Below, piece by piece: positions 52,211 through 61,150 of a stretch of DNA of 64,000 bases (position 1 is its first letter; each line of letters starts with the position of its first letter). Below the pieces are notes generated by a model, which ran no database searches, was not told the DNA's origin, and saw nothing but the letters and a program-made list of their open reading frames with translations. The position numbers and the translations under genes were made by a program. This DNA comes from Croceibacterium_B sp963783195 (GTDB taxonomy: Bacteria > Pseudomonadota > Alphaproteobacteria > Sphingomonadales > Sphingomonadaceae): NCBI GenBank assembly GCA_963783195.1, contig CAWAMV010000004.1, positions 1,798,001 to 1,862,000 of the forward strand. The letters are read 5' to 3'.

Positions 52211-53574
52211 TGGCCGACAAGCTCCCCAAGCTCCTGATCGTGGAGGACGACGAAGGCCTGCAGGCGCAGCTCAAATGGGCATACGACGATTTCGAGGTGG
52301 TGATCGCCGGCGACCGCGCCAGTGCCATAGCCGCCCTACGCTCGGAGGAGCCGGCCGTCGTTACCCTTGACCTCGGCCTGCCGCCCGATCCCGATGGAAC
52401 GACCGAGGGCTTCGCCGTCCTCGACGAGATCATGGCGCTGAAACCCGATACGAAGGTCATCGTGGCGAGCGGCCATGGCGCGCGCTCGAGCGCGCTTTCG
52501 GCGATCGAGCGCGGGGCCTACGACTTCTACCAGAAGCCCGTCGACATAGAGCAGCTGGGCCTCATCGTGCGCCGTGCGCTGAATCTCCACCGGATCGAAC
52601 AGGAGAACCGCGCGCTGGCCGAGAAGGCAGGCGAGGGTAACACCGTGCTTGGCGGGCTCATCACCGCCGCGCCCGAAATGACCCGCGTCGCGCGAACGAT
52701 CGAGCGCGTGGCCAACACCAATGTCTCCATCATGCTGCTCGGCGCGAGCGGTACCGGCAAGGAACTCCTCGCCCGCGGACTGCACGAGGCAAGCGAGCGC
52801 CGCAGCGGCAATTTCGTCGCCATCAACTGTGCGGCAATCCCCGAGAACCTGCTCGAAAGCGAACTGTTCGGGCACGAGAAGGGCGCGTTTACCGGCGCCG
52901 TCAAGACGACCGAGGGCAAGATCGAACTGGCCGACCGCGGCACGCTTTTCCTCGACGAGGTGGGCGACATCCCGTTGCCGTTGCAGGTCAAGCTGCTGCG
53001 TTTTCTGCAGGAGCGCACGATCGAACGCATCGGCGGGCGCAGCGCGATAGCGGTCGATACCCGGATCGTGTGTGCCACCCACCAGAACCTCGAGGCCATG
53101 ATCGCCGATGGGCGCTTCCGCGAGGACCTATATTACCGCCTCGCCGAAATCGTCGTGAAGATCCCCGGCCTTGCCGAGCGGCCCGGCGATGCGACGCTGC
53201 TGGCGAAAGCGTTCCTCAAGCGCTTCGCCGCAGAGATGAACCCGCAGGTGACCGGCTTTGCCGCAGACGCGCTGGCCGCGATCGACGGCTGGCCGTGGCC
53301 GGGCAACGTGCGCGAGCTGGAAAACCGCGTGAAGCGCGCGGTCATCATGACCGAGGGCAAGATGATCGGAGCCGAGGACCTCGACCTCGATGGCGCCGAG
53401 GGAGCGGAAGCGGAGGCGCTCAATCTCAAGAGCGCACGCGAACAGTCCGACCGCCGCATGATCCGCCATGCACTCGCGCGAAGCGAGGGAAACATTTCCA
53501 ACACCGCCCGGCTGCTCGGCATCAGTCGCCCCACGCTCTACGACCTGCTCAAGCAGTATGACCTTCAGACCTGA
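52210..53574 (+). CDS. prsR: Sigma54-dependent response regulator PrsR
   Basis: 454 residues: an N-terminal receiver with phosphoacceptor D54 (VTLDLGLPPD), a central AAA+ domain with Walker A GASGTGKE, the sigma54-contacting loop GAFTGA, and Walker B GTLFLDEVGD, then a Fis-type helix-turn-helix (GNISNTARLLGISRPTLYDLL). It activates sigma54 promoters when phosphorylated by PrsK. The start codon overlaps the prsK stop (TAATG), and the end overlaps the TPR gene by 17 bases, so four genes from 48732 form one tightly packed operon. Confidence 0.93.
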   Translation: MADKLPKLLIVEDDEGLQAQLKWAYDDFEVVIAGDRASAIAALRSEEPAVVTLDLGLPPDPDGTTEGFAVLDEIMALKPDTKVIVASGHGARSSALSAIERGAYDFYQKPVDIEQLGLIVRRALNLHRIEQENRALAEKAGEGNTVLGGLITAAPEMTRVARTIERVANTNVSIMLLGASGTGKELLARGLHEASERRSGNFVAINCAAIPENLLESELFGHEKGAFTGAVKTTEGKIELADRGTLFLDEVGDIPLPLQVKLLRFLQERTIERIGGRSAIAVDTRIVCATHQNLEAMIADGRFREDLYYRLAEIVVKIPGLAERPGDATLLAKAFLKRFAAEMNPQVTGFAADALAAIDGWPWPGNVRELENRVKRAVIMTEGKMIGAEDLDLDGAEGAEAEALNLKSAREQSDRRMIRHALARSEGNISNTARLLGISRPTLYDLLKQYDLQT

Positions 53575-55348
53575 CAGGCGCCTGCTTGCACTGGCGATGC
53601 TGGCTTGCGGCCTGCCGGCGCTTGCCGGACCGGCCGACGCGCCGCTCGCCAGGGCGCGCGACGCGATCGACGCGGACGACGGGATTGCCGCCGAAGTGGC
53701 CGCGCGCAAGGCCATGGAGGAGGGTGTCCCGCGCAGTGCGGCAGCCGCCTACATGGGGCAAGCCTACGCGCTGCAAGGCAAGATCGGCGATGCGCTCTAC
53801 TGGCTCGAGCCGGGCGAATTCGACCTTGCGAGCGCGGAGCGCGGCTTCCGGACCCTGGGGCAACTCAAAACGGAGCGTGGGGCATTCGCGTCCGCTGCGG
53901 ATGCCTATGCCACGGCGCTGCAAGCCAATCCGAGGAGCGCCGGAACCTGGGTCGACATCGCCCGCCTGCGCTATCGCAGCGGGGAACAGCATCTGGTGCG
54001 CGATGCGGTGGAACGGGCCCTGCAACTCGATCCCAGGGAGCCCGAGGCGCTGGCCCTCCAGGCCCAGCTCGTGCGCGACGCCGAAGGTCTCCTCGCGTCG
54101 CTCCCCCAGTTCGAACGGGCGTTGCAGATGGCCCCGGACAACGTTGCGCTGTTGGGGGACTATGCGGCGACGCTGGGCGAGGTTGGCCGCTACACGGACA
54201 TGCTGGCCGTCGTCCGCAAGATGACCAAGCTCGATCCGGGCTATGCCAGGAGCTATTATCTGCAGGCAGTGCTCGCGGCGCGGGCAGGGCAGAACGACCT
54301 TGCGCGACGCCTGCTGTGGCGAGCGAGCAAGGAGATCGGCGAGACGCCTGCTGGCCTGGTGCTCGAAGGGGTGCTCGATTTCCGCTCGGGCCGCGCCTCG
54401 CTGGCAGTCGAGGAATTCGATCGCATCGTGCGCCTGCAGCCCGACAACGAGCGGGCGATCGTGCTACTGGCGCGGGCGCTGATGGCGTCGGGCAATGCCT
54501 CCGAGGCGATCGACCGGCTGCTTCCCCTTGCTCGCCGCGCGACCGCCTCGCCCTATGTCCTTACCTTGGTCGGCCGGGCCTACGAACAGCGCGGCGACCG
54601 GTCGGAAGCGGCCGTCTGGCTGGACCGCGCGGCGCGTCCGCGCGCGGACGGGGTGGAAACGATGGGCATCGACGAGGAAGACGAGCTCGCGCTCTATCGC
54701 TTCGAGGGCGATCCCGATCATCCCGGCGCCGCGGTGGCGCGCCTGCGCTACTTCGTGGCCGGCAGGCACTTCGAGCAGGCGAGCGACTTCGCCGCCCACA
54801 TCAACGAGCGCTACAAGGGCTCGGTCGACATCGAGACGCTGATCGGGGATTCCGCTCTCCTCGCGGGAGAACCGGGGCCGGCCATGGTGGCTTACCAGCA
54901 GGCGGCCCAGGTGCGCCGGAACGCCGCTCTCGTCGAACGGATGATCTGGGCGGCGCGAGCGGCCGGGCGGGCCGATGTGGGGCGCGAACTGCTTGCCGAG
55001 GCCTTCTCGCAGGACCCGCGCAACGCCTCGCTTGCGGCAATGGCCGGGCGGCAGGCTGCCGAGGAAGGCAACTGGCCCCGCGCGATCGGGCTGTTACAGC
55101 AGGCGGTCGATCTTGGGCGCGGGCGGGACACGCGGCTGCTTGGCGACATGGCGGCCCTCAAGCTGCGGACAGGAGATGTGGCCGGCGCCCTCGCCGATGC
55201 GCGGCGGGCCTATTCCCTGCAGCGCTGGAATCCCCGCCTCGCGAAAGTCTATGCGCAAGCCCTCTTGGCCAAGGGCGAGAGCGGTGCGCCTGCGCTCCTG
55301 GCCAAGGCAGAGCGCGGCGGGGCGAGCTTCGACCTGGCTTCGCGCTAG
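53558..55348 (+). CDS. Exported TPR protein of the exopolysaccharide module
   Basis: 596 residues with a signal peptide (MTFRPDRRLLALAMLACGLPALAGPADA; the Cys may make it a lipoprotein, but the lipobox is imperfect) and at least eight tetratricopeptide units spread along the length (for example ALQLDPREPEALALQAQL, ALQMAPDNVALLGDYAATL, IVRLQPDNERAIVLLARAL). It takes the place of the PrsT-type TPR lipoproteins that accompany PrsK/PrsR. Probable scaffold in polymer export. Overlaps prsR by 17 bases. Confidence 0.82.
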   Translation: MTFRPDRRLLALAMLACGLPALAGPADAPLARARDAIDADDGIAAEVAARKAMEEGVPRSAAAAYMGQAYALQGKIGDALYWLEPGEFDLASAERGFRTLGQLKTERGAFASAADAYATALQANPRSAGTWVDIARLRYRSGEQHLVRDAVERALQLDPREPEALALQAQLVRDAEGLLASLPQFERALQMAPDNVALLGDYAATLGEVGRYTDMLAVVRKMTKLDPGYARSYYLQAVLAARAGQNDLARRLLWRASKEIGETPAGLVLEGVLDFRSGRASLAVEEFDRIVRLQPDNERAIVLLARALMASGNASEAIDRLLPLARRATASPYVLTLVGRAYEQRGDRSEAAVWLDRAARPRADGVETMGIDEEDELALYRFEGDPDHPGAAVARLRYFVAGRHFEQASDFAAHINERYKGSVDIETLIGDSALLAGEPGPAMVAYQQAAQVRRNAALVERMIWAARAAGRADVGRELLAEAFSQDPRNASLAAMAGRQAAEEGNWPRAIGLLQQAVDLGRGRDTRLLGDMAALKLRTGDVAGALADARRAYSLQRWNPRLAKVYAQALLAKGESGAPALLAKAERGGASFDLASR

Positions 55349-55595
55349 GCGCGCTTTGCGCTGTCCTACCCCGCGCCTTCGGGCCTAGGGCTCCGGAAAT
55401 GCACGATTCGAACCCATCGCCAGTGAGCCGCCTGCCAGTCCCCGGATCGGCAGGCCATGGAACACCCGCCGGGCGAAAGGTCACGCTGGTGAGCACCGAA
55501 AACGCCATAAATCACTGGTTGTTCGAGATATTCTCCGGAAGGCCACGGAAAAAAATCGCCCCCCGGCGTTCCATCCCGGCCATGGCGGAGGCGAC

Positions 55596-56555
55596 ATGGT
55601 TCGCGCGCTGATTTCCCGCACCGACCCGCTCGTACGGCTGCTGCTGGTGGCGATCGTGCTCGCCTCGCTCCTGCCTGTGCGGGGAGAGGGCAGGGCGGTG
55701 GCGCAGATGGTCTCCAACGCGGCGGTGTTCCTGCTTTTCCTGCTCAACGGCTTGCGCCTGCCGCGGGCAGAGGTGCTGAAGGGGATCGGTCACGTGCGTT
55801 TCCTCGCGCCGCTGGTGCTGTGGTGCTTCGGGGCGATGGCGCTGGCGGGCTGGGGGCTGTCCCTGGCGCTGGCCGGGTGGCTTCCGCCGCTGGTCGCCCT
55901 GGGGTTCTGCTATCTCGGCACGCTGCCTTCCACCGTGCAGTCGGCCACCGCCTATTGCTCGCTCGCCGGGGGGAACGTGGCGAACTCGGTGGTGGCCGCG
56001 GCCCTGCTCAACATCCTCGGCGTGTTCGTGACCGCCCCGCTGTTCTCGGCCCTGGCCGGGAGCGCGGGCACCGCGTTCGATGTCGCCGCGCTGGAGAAAA
56101 TTGCCCTGATCCTGCTGCTTCCCTTCGTCCTTGGGCAGGTGGCGCAGACGCGCTTCGGACAGCTTGTGAAGGAGCATCGCCAGGCGGCCACGTGGATGGA
56201 CCGTACGGCCATCGCCATCGCGGTCTACGTCGCCTTTTCGAGTGCGGTGGACGAGGGGTTGTGGAGCAAGGTGGGCCTCGCCGACTGGGCCGCGCTGGTC
56301 GCCGGCATCGCCGTGTTCCTGCTTTTCGCGTTCGGCGGGGCGTGGCTGCTTTCGGGCGCGGTCGGACTGGCCCAGCGCGACAGGGCCGCGTTTCTCTTCT
56401 CCGGCGGGCAGAAGTCGATCGCGATGGGCGCGCCGCTCGCCAGCGTACTGTTCCCGGCGGGCGCGGCGGGCCTCGTGCTGTTACCGGTGCTGGTCTATCA
56501 CCTGCTCCAGCTGGTCCTCTCCGCGCCGCTCGCCGCGCGGCTCAGGAAGGACTGA
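55596..56555 (+). CDS. Bile acid:sodium symporter-like (SBF/YfeH) transporter
   Basis: 319-residue integral membrane protein with about ten hydrophobic helices. LLFLLNGLRLPRAEVLKG, LGFCYLGTLPSTVQSATAYCSLAGGNVANSVVAAALLNILGVFVTAPL and FLFSGGQKSIAMGAPLASVLFP match the YfeH-type branch of the SBF family (SBF_like). Substrate unknown; sodium-coupled transport of organic anions is a family property. The preceding 247 bases contain no gene and no recognisable site. Overlaps DUF475 at the 3' end by 14 bases. Confidence 0.9.
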   Translation: MVRALISRTDPLVRLLLVAIVLASLLPVRGEGRAVAQMVSNAAVFLLFLLNGLRLPRAEVLKGIGHVRFLAPLVLWCFGAMALAGWGLSLALAGWLPPLVALGFCYLGTLPSTVQSATAYCSLAGGNVANSVVAAALLNILGVFVTAPLFSALAGSAGTAFDVAALEKIALILLLPFVLGQVAQTRFGQLVKEHRQAATWMDRTAIAIAVYVAFSSAVDEGLWSKVGLADWAALVAGIAVFLLFAFGGAWLLSGAVGLAQRDRAAFLFSGGQKSIAMGAPLASVLFPAGAAGLVLLPVLVYHLLQLVLSAPLAARLRKD

Positions 56556-57597
56556 CGTTGTCCGCGTCGTGGCGCCGCTTGTGGCGCACCGACCACCACA
56601 ACGAAATGCCGATCAGCACCGCGCCGATCAGCCCCGTCACCGTCTCGGGAATCTCGTAGCGCGCCGACAGCAGCATGATCGCGCCCAGCGCGAGAATCGC
56701 CCAGAACGCACCGTGCTCGAGGTAGCGATATTCGGCCAGAGTCCCCTTCTGCACGAGCATGATCGTCAACGAGCGGACGAACATCGCGCCGATGGAAAGG
56801 CCCAGCGCAATCACCACCATGTTGTTCGACAACGCAAACGCCCCGATCACCCCGTCGAAGCTGAACGAGGCGTCGAGGACATTGAGATAGAGGAACCCGC
56901 CAAGCCCGGCCGAGATCACCGCGCCGTGCGCCTGGGCCGCTTCCTCGCGCATCTCCAGCAGGGTGCTGATGCCCTCGACGGCGACGAAAGTGACGATGCC
57001 CATCATCCCCGCGACAACGAAAGTCATCGCCTCCTCGTCCGGCAGCATGAGCGAAATGAGGAACAGGCTGAGCAGCAGCAGCGCAATCTCGACCGCGGCG
57101 ATGCGGGAGAACTTGCTGAGCTGTTCCTCGATCCAGCGAATCCAGTGCACCTCCTTGTCGCTGTCGAAGAAGAACTTGGAACCGACCAGCGCCAGGAAGG
57201 CCCCGCCGAAGCCGGCAATGCCGACGTGGGCGCTCGAGACGATGCGCTCGTATTCCTGCGGGTTGGAGAGCGACAGGCGGATCGCCTCGGCCGGGCCAAT
57301 TCCCGCGGCAATGGCGACGATGGCGAGCGGGAAGGCCACCCGCATCCCGAACACGGCGATGGCCATGCCCCACGTCAGAAAGCGCCGCTGCCAGACCTCG
57401 TCCATGTCTTCGAGGACGGTGGCATTCACCACCGCGTTGTCGAAGCTCAGCGACACTTCCAGCACGGACAGGACCGCGATGATCCACAACATCGACAAGG
57501 TCGCCTGAATGCTGTGCGTGGAGCTCCAACCGTACCACCCGCCGAGCGCAAAGCAGGCAAGCGTGAAGACGAGCGAGGCGCGAAAATAGCGAAACAC
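56542..57597 (-). CDS. DUF475 (TerC-superfamily) membrane protein
   Basis: 351 residues, nine or so hydrophobic helices. VLEVSLSFDNAVVNATVL and YLNVLDASFSFDGVIGAFALSNNMVVIALGLSIGAMFVRS carry the paired SFD(N/G) acidic motifs typical of the TerC/DUF475 group, linked to metal ion homeostasis in some members. Start is GTG at 57597-57595, with AGGA ten bases upstream. It lies 12 bases downstream of panB on the same strand, so co-transcription is possible. Confidence 0.85.
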   Translation of the reverse strand: MFRYFRASLVFTLACFALGGWYGWSSTHSIQATLSMLWIIAVLSVLEVSLSFDNAVVNATVLEDMDEVWQRRFLTWGMAIAVFGMRVAFPLAIVAIAAGIGPAEAIRLSLSNPQEYERIVSSAHVGIAGFGGAFLALVGSKFFFDSDKEVHWIRWIEEQLSKFSRIAAVEIALLLLSLFLISLMLPDEEAMTFVVAGMMGIVTFVAVEGISTLLEMREEAAQAHGAVISAGLGGFLYLNVLDASFSFDGVIGAFALSNNMVVIALGLSIGAMFVRSLTIMLVQKGTLAEYRYLEHGAFWAILALGAIMLLSARYEIPETVTGLIGAVLIGISLWWSVRHKRRHDADNVSPS

Positions 57598-57609
57598 TTG
57601 GCGAAATCC

Positions 57610-58479
57610 TCAGCTGGCCTGGTAGGTCTGCTCGAGCCCGGGAAAGGAGCGGTCGCGCACTTCGGCAGCATAGCGCTCCGCCGCTGCGGAGATCGTGCCG
57701 GCAATGTCTTCGTATCGCTTCACGAACCGGGGCACCCGCTCGAACATGCCGAGCATGTCCTCGGTCACGAGGACCTGTCCGTCGCACTTGGCCGAAGCGC
57801 CGATGCCGATCGTGGGGCAGGCGACCGCACCGGTGACCTCGATGGCGATCGGTTCGATCACGCCCTCGACCACGATGGCAAAGGCCCCGGCCTCGTCGAG
57901 CGCGCGGGCATCGGCGACGATCTTTGCGGCCTCGGCGTCGCTCTTGCCGCGCGCGCCGTAGCCGCCCAGCACGTTGACCGCCTGCGGGGTCAGGCCGACG
58001 TGCCCCATCACCGGGATGCCGCGCTTGACGAGGAATTCCACGGTCGGCGCCATTGCCTCGCCACCTTCCAGCTTGACCGCCGCCGCGCCGCTGGCCTTGA
58101 GCAGGTGCGCGGCGCTGTCGAATGCTTTCTCTGGCGATCCCTCGTAGCTGCCGAAGGGCATGTCGACGCAGACCACGGAATGATAGCTCCCGCGCACGAC
58201 GGCGGCGGCGTGATTTGCCATCATCTCGAGCGTGACCGGCACCGTCGAAGGCAGGCCGTAGATCACCTGGCCGAGCGAATCGCCGACCAGCAGCAGGTCG
58301 CAGTGCGCGTCGAGCAATTGCGCCTGCCGCGCGGTGTAGGCGGTCAGCATCACGATCGGCTCGGCGGTGGTGCCGTCGACCTTGCGCGTGCGGAGGGCGG
58401 GCACCGTCAGCCGCTTCATCGGCTGCGGCGTGGGGTTGGCGCGGCTCGTCGAGGTGTCGAGCTGGAAAGTGGTGGACAT
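57610..58479 (-). CDS. panB: 3-methyl-2-oxobutanoate hydroxymethyltransferase
   Basis: First enzyme of pantothenate synthesis: adds hydroxymethyl from methylene-THF to 2-ketoisovalerate. 289 residues from the ATG at 58479-58477. VMLTAYTARQAQLLDAHCDLLLVGDSLGQVIYG, DMPFGSY, VKLEGG and GHVGLTPQAVNVLGGY motifs are intact, including Asp residues for Mg. Its substrate is the same keto acid handled by the bkd complex at 20-23.6 kb. A preceding long frame is not part of the gene. Confidence 0.95.
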   Translation of the reverse strand: MSTTFQLDTSTSRANPTPQPMKRLTVPALRTRKVDGTTAEPIVMLTAYTARQAQLLDAHCDLLLVGDSLGQVIYGLPSTVPVTLEMMANHAAAVVRGSYHSVVCVDMPFGSYEGSPEKAFDSAAHLLKASGAAAVKLEGGEAMAPTVEFLVKRGIPVMGHVGLTPQAVNVLGGYGARGKSDAEAAKIVADARALDEAGAFAIVVEGVIEPIAIEVTGAVACPTIGIGASAKCDGQVLVTEDMLGMFERVPRFVKRYEDIAGTISAAAERYAAEVRDRSFPGLEQTYQAS

Positions 58480-58613
58480 GGGCCGAGCTTTAGGCGTGCC
58501 GCCCGGCCGGGGAAACCCCGCAGATTGCGCCTTGTAAACGTCTCGCTTGCCGCTAGCCTCGCGCGCATTCAAGAGGCGGCGCCGCGAGTGACCGCTGGAT
58601 GAGGGACAATTCT

Positions 58614-60190
58614 ATGCTTTTGGATCGGGTCAAACCGCTGGACGCAATTCTCGCGACCGCGGCAAAGAAATCGCTGCATCGCACGCTGGGTTGGTTCCAG
58701 CTGACGCTGATGGGCATCGGCTGCGTCATCGGCACGGGCATCTTCGTGCTCACCGCCGTGGGCGCGCAGAAGGCCGGTCCGGGACTGATGGTCGCGTTTG
58801 CGATTGCCGGTGCGGTCTGCATCGTCGCCGCGCTCTGCTATGCCGAGATCGCCGCGATGATCCCGGTCGCGGGCAGCGCCTATACCTACAGCTACGCCAC
58901 GATCGGCGAGTTCTTCGCCTGGACCGTTGGCTGGGCCCTGATCATGGAATACGCCATTGCCGCTTCTGCGGTCTCGGTCGGGTGGTCGGGCTATTTCTCC
59001 GGCACCGTGCTGGGCGGGCTGGGCATCCATCTGCCAACCTGGCTCAGTGCCGGGCCGCTGGCGTTCGGCGGAATCGAAGGTGGCTTCATCAACCTTCCCG
59101 CCCTGGTGATCGCGCTGCTGGTGACCGGCCTGCTGGTGATCGGCACCAGCGAGAGCGCGAAGGTCAACGCTGTCCTGGTGGCGATCAAGGTGACCGCGTT
59201 GACCGCCTTCGTGGCGATTACGCTGACGAGCTCGGACTTCTCGACCGAGAGGTTCAATCCGTTCCTTCCCGCCGGCCTGTTCGGCGGCTGGGGCACCGGC
59301 GTCGGGGCGGTCGGCGCGGCGGCGACGATGTTCTTCGCCTACGTGGGCTTCGATGCGGTCTCGACCGCGGCGGAGGAAACCAAGAACCCGCAACGCAACG
59401 TGCCCATCGGTCTCGTCGGCTCGCTGCTGTTCTGCACGGTGTTCTACATTCTCGTTGCGGCTGGCGCGATCGGCACGATTGGCGGGACGCCGATTTTCGA
59501 TCCGTCCAACACTTCCCGCTCGAGACAGGCTCGCCCGAGCTGGCGCGCCAGTGCGCGATGCCGCAATATGCCGATGCGCTGGTCTGCTCCAAGGAGCCGC
59601 TGGCCCACGTGCTCAAGGTTCTCGGTTTTACCGGCGTCGGCAATCTGATCGGCCTTGCTGCCTTCCTCGCGCTGCCCTCGGTCATTCTCGTGCTGATCTT
59701 CGGCCAGACGCGCATCTTCTTCGTCATGAGCCGCGACGGCCTCTTGCCGGAACGCCTCAGCCGCGTGCACCCGAAGTTCCGCACACCGCACGTCGTGACG
59801 ATGATGACCGGCGTGGCGGTGGCGATCGCCGCGGCGTTCTTCCCGGTGGGCCAGTTGGCCGACATTTCGAACGCCGGCACGCTCTACGCCTTCATGATGG
59901 TGGCCATCGCGGTGATGGTGCTGCGCGTGAAGGACCCCGGCCGCCCGCGCCATTTCAAGGTGCCGGGCGTGTGGATCATCGCCCCGTTGACGATCATCGG
60001 CTGCGTGCTGCTGTTCTTCAACCTGCCGACTGCGGCGATGCTGTTCCTGCCGGGCTGGGGCATTCTCGGGCTGTTCGTGTACTTCCTCTATAGCCGCAAA
60101 AGCAGCCACCTGGGCCGCGGTATCGTCGAGGTCGTCGATGACGTGGCGGGTGAGGAAACGCAGATCCCGATCCATCCGCCGAAGGACTGA
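58614..60190 (+). CDS. APC-superfamily amino acid permease, one frameshift
   Basis: A polytopic transporter of about 525 residues with twelve or more helices. The start MLLDRVKPLDAILATAAKKSLHRTLGWFQLTLMGIGCVIGTGIFVLTA, SVGWSGYFSGTVL and FFAYVGFDAVSTAAEETKNPQRNVP match the basic/neutral amino acid permeases of the CAT/YfnA type. The frame breaks near 59514 (one base missing; restored sequence DPSNTFPLETGSPEL), then continues GVGNLIGLAAFLALPSVILVLIFGQTRIFFVMSRDGLLPERLSRVHPKFRTPH to the end. GAGGGA lies eight bases before ATG 58614. Substrate cannot be named. Confidence 0.8.
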
Positions 60191-60204
60191 GGCGGGCGCC
60201 AAGA

Positions 60205-60232
60205 GGGGCCGCTTCCCGGAGGAGGCGGCCTC
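60205..60232 (+). terminator. Strong hairpin after the permease gene, no T-run
   Basis: A 12-bp stem (60205-60216 with 60221-60232, two wobble pairs) and a four-base loop CGGA lie 15 bases after the permease stop. It is shaped like an intrinsic terminator, but no thymine tract follows, so termination is only possible. Confidence 0.35.
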
Positions 60233-60315
60233 GGGGCTTCATTGACAAAGTCCGAATTCACTTGCCCCAGCTGAGGTCCGCTCGGTAGGACCTGGGCAAC
60301 CACGGAGAGGTTGCC

Positions 60316-61041
60316 ATGCTCACGCTTTACAGTTTCGGCCCCGGCGCGAATTCACTCAAGCCCATGCTCGCCCTTTACGAGAAGGAGCTGGAGTTCACCC
60401 ATCACCAGCTCGACCCCACCAAGTTCGAACATCATTCGGATTGGTACAAGAAGATCAATCCCCGCGGCCAGGTGCCGGCGCTGGACGACGACGGGCGGAT
60501 CGTCACCGAAAGCACCGTGATCTGCGAATATCTCGAGGACGCACATCCGACCGAGGTGAAGCTGCGGCCCGAAGACCCGTACGATCGGGCGCAGATGCGC
60601 GTCTGGACGAAGTGGGTCGACGAATACTTCTGCTGGTGCGTCTCGACGATCGGTTGGCAGCGCCACGTGGGCAATATGGTCAAGCACCTGTCCGACGACG
60701 AATTCGAGCAGATGGTCAGCCGGATTCCCGTGCCCGAGCAGCAGGTCAAATGGCGCAACGCGCGAGCCGGCTTCCCGCAGGAGGTGCTGGACGAGGAGAT
60801 GCGCAAGATCGGTGTTTCCGTCCGCAAGCTCGACGATCACCTGGCCGACAACGAGTGGCTTGCAGGCGGGATGTATTCGCTGGCCGACATCTGCAACTTC
60901 GCCATCGCCAATGGCATGGAGAAGGGGTTCGCCGAGATGGTCAACGAGAGCGACACGCCGCACCTCGTGCGCTGGCTGCGCCAGATACACGATCGGCCTG
61001 CGGTCAAGGAGATGTTCGCCAAGGTCCCGCGCGAATTCTGA
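60316..61041 (+). CDS. Glutathione S-transferase, LigF-like beta-etherase candidate
   Basis: 241 residues. N-terminal thioredoxin domain (LYSFGPGANSLKPMLALYEKELEF, then INPRGQVPALDDDGRIVTESTVICEYLED) and helical C-terminal domain (RVWTKWVDEYFCWCVSTIGW, DEEMRKIGVSVRKLDDHLADN, YSLADICNFAIANGMEKGF). From memory the closest match is LigF of Sphingobium SYK-6, a glutathione-dependent enzyme that cleaves beta-aryl ether bonds in lignin dimers. The catalytic Ser is a candidate in GPGANS or TEST. Other GST functions are possible. No ligD/ligE neighbours are present. Confidence 0.75.
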   Translation: MLTLYSFGPGANSLKPMLALYEKELEFTHHQLDPTKFEHHSDWYKKINPRGQVPALDDDGRIVTESTVICEYLEDAHPTEVKLRPEDPYDRAQMRVWTKWVDEYFCWCVSTIGWQRHVGNMVKHLSDDEFEQMVSRIPVPEQQVKWRNARAGFPQEVLDEEMRKIGVSVRKLDDHLADNEWLAGGMYSLADICNFAIANGMEKGFAEMVNESDTPHLVRWLRQIHDRPAVKEMFAKVPREF

Positions 61042-61150
61042 CGGGCCGCACACCGATCGAATGTCGCCTGCGAAGGGCGCCTGCTCCTTAAGGGTAAGGT
61101 AACCACGAAGACCCTAAGGCATCCCCGAATTCAGGGGACAGGGTCGCTTC

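Noticed and set aside
56242..58602. 786-codon open frame on the plus strand opposite DUF475 and panB
   Set aside because: A shadow of two well-recognised minus-strand genes; its translation is Arg/His/Asp-rich without motifs.
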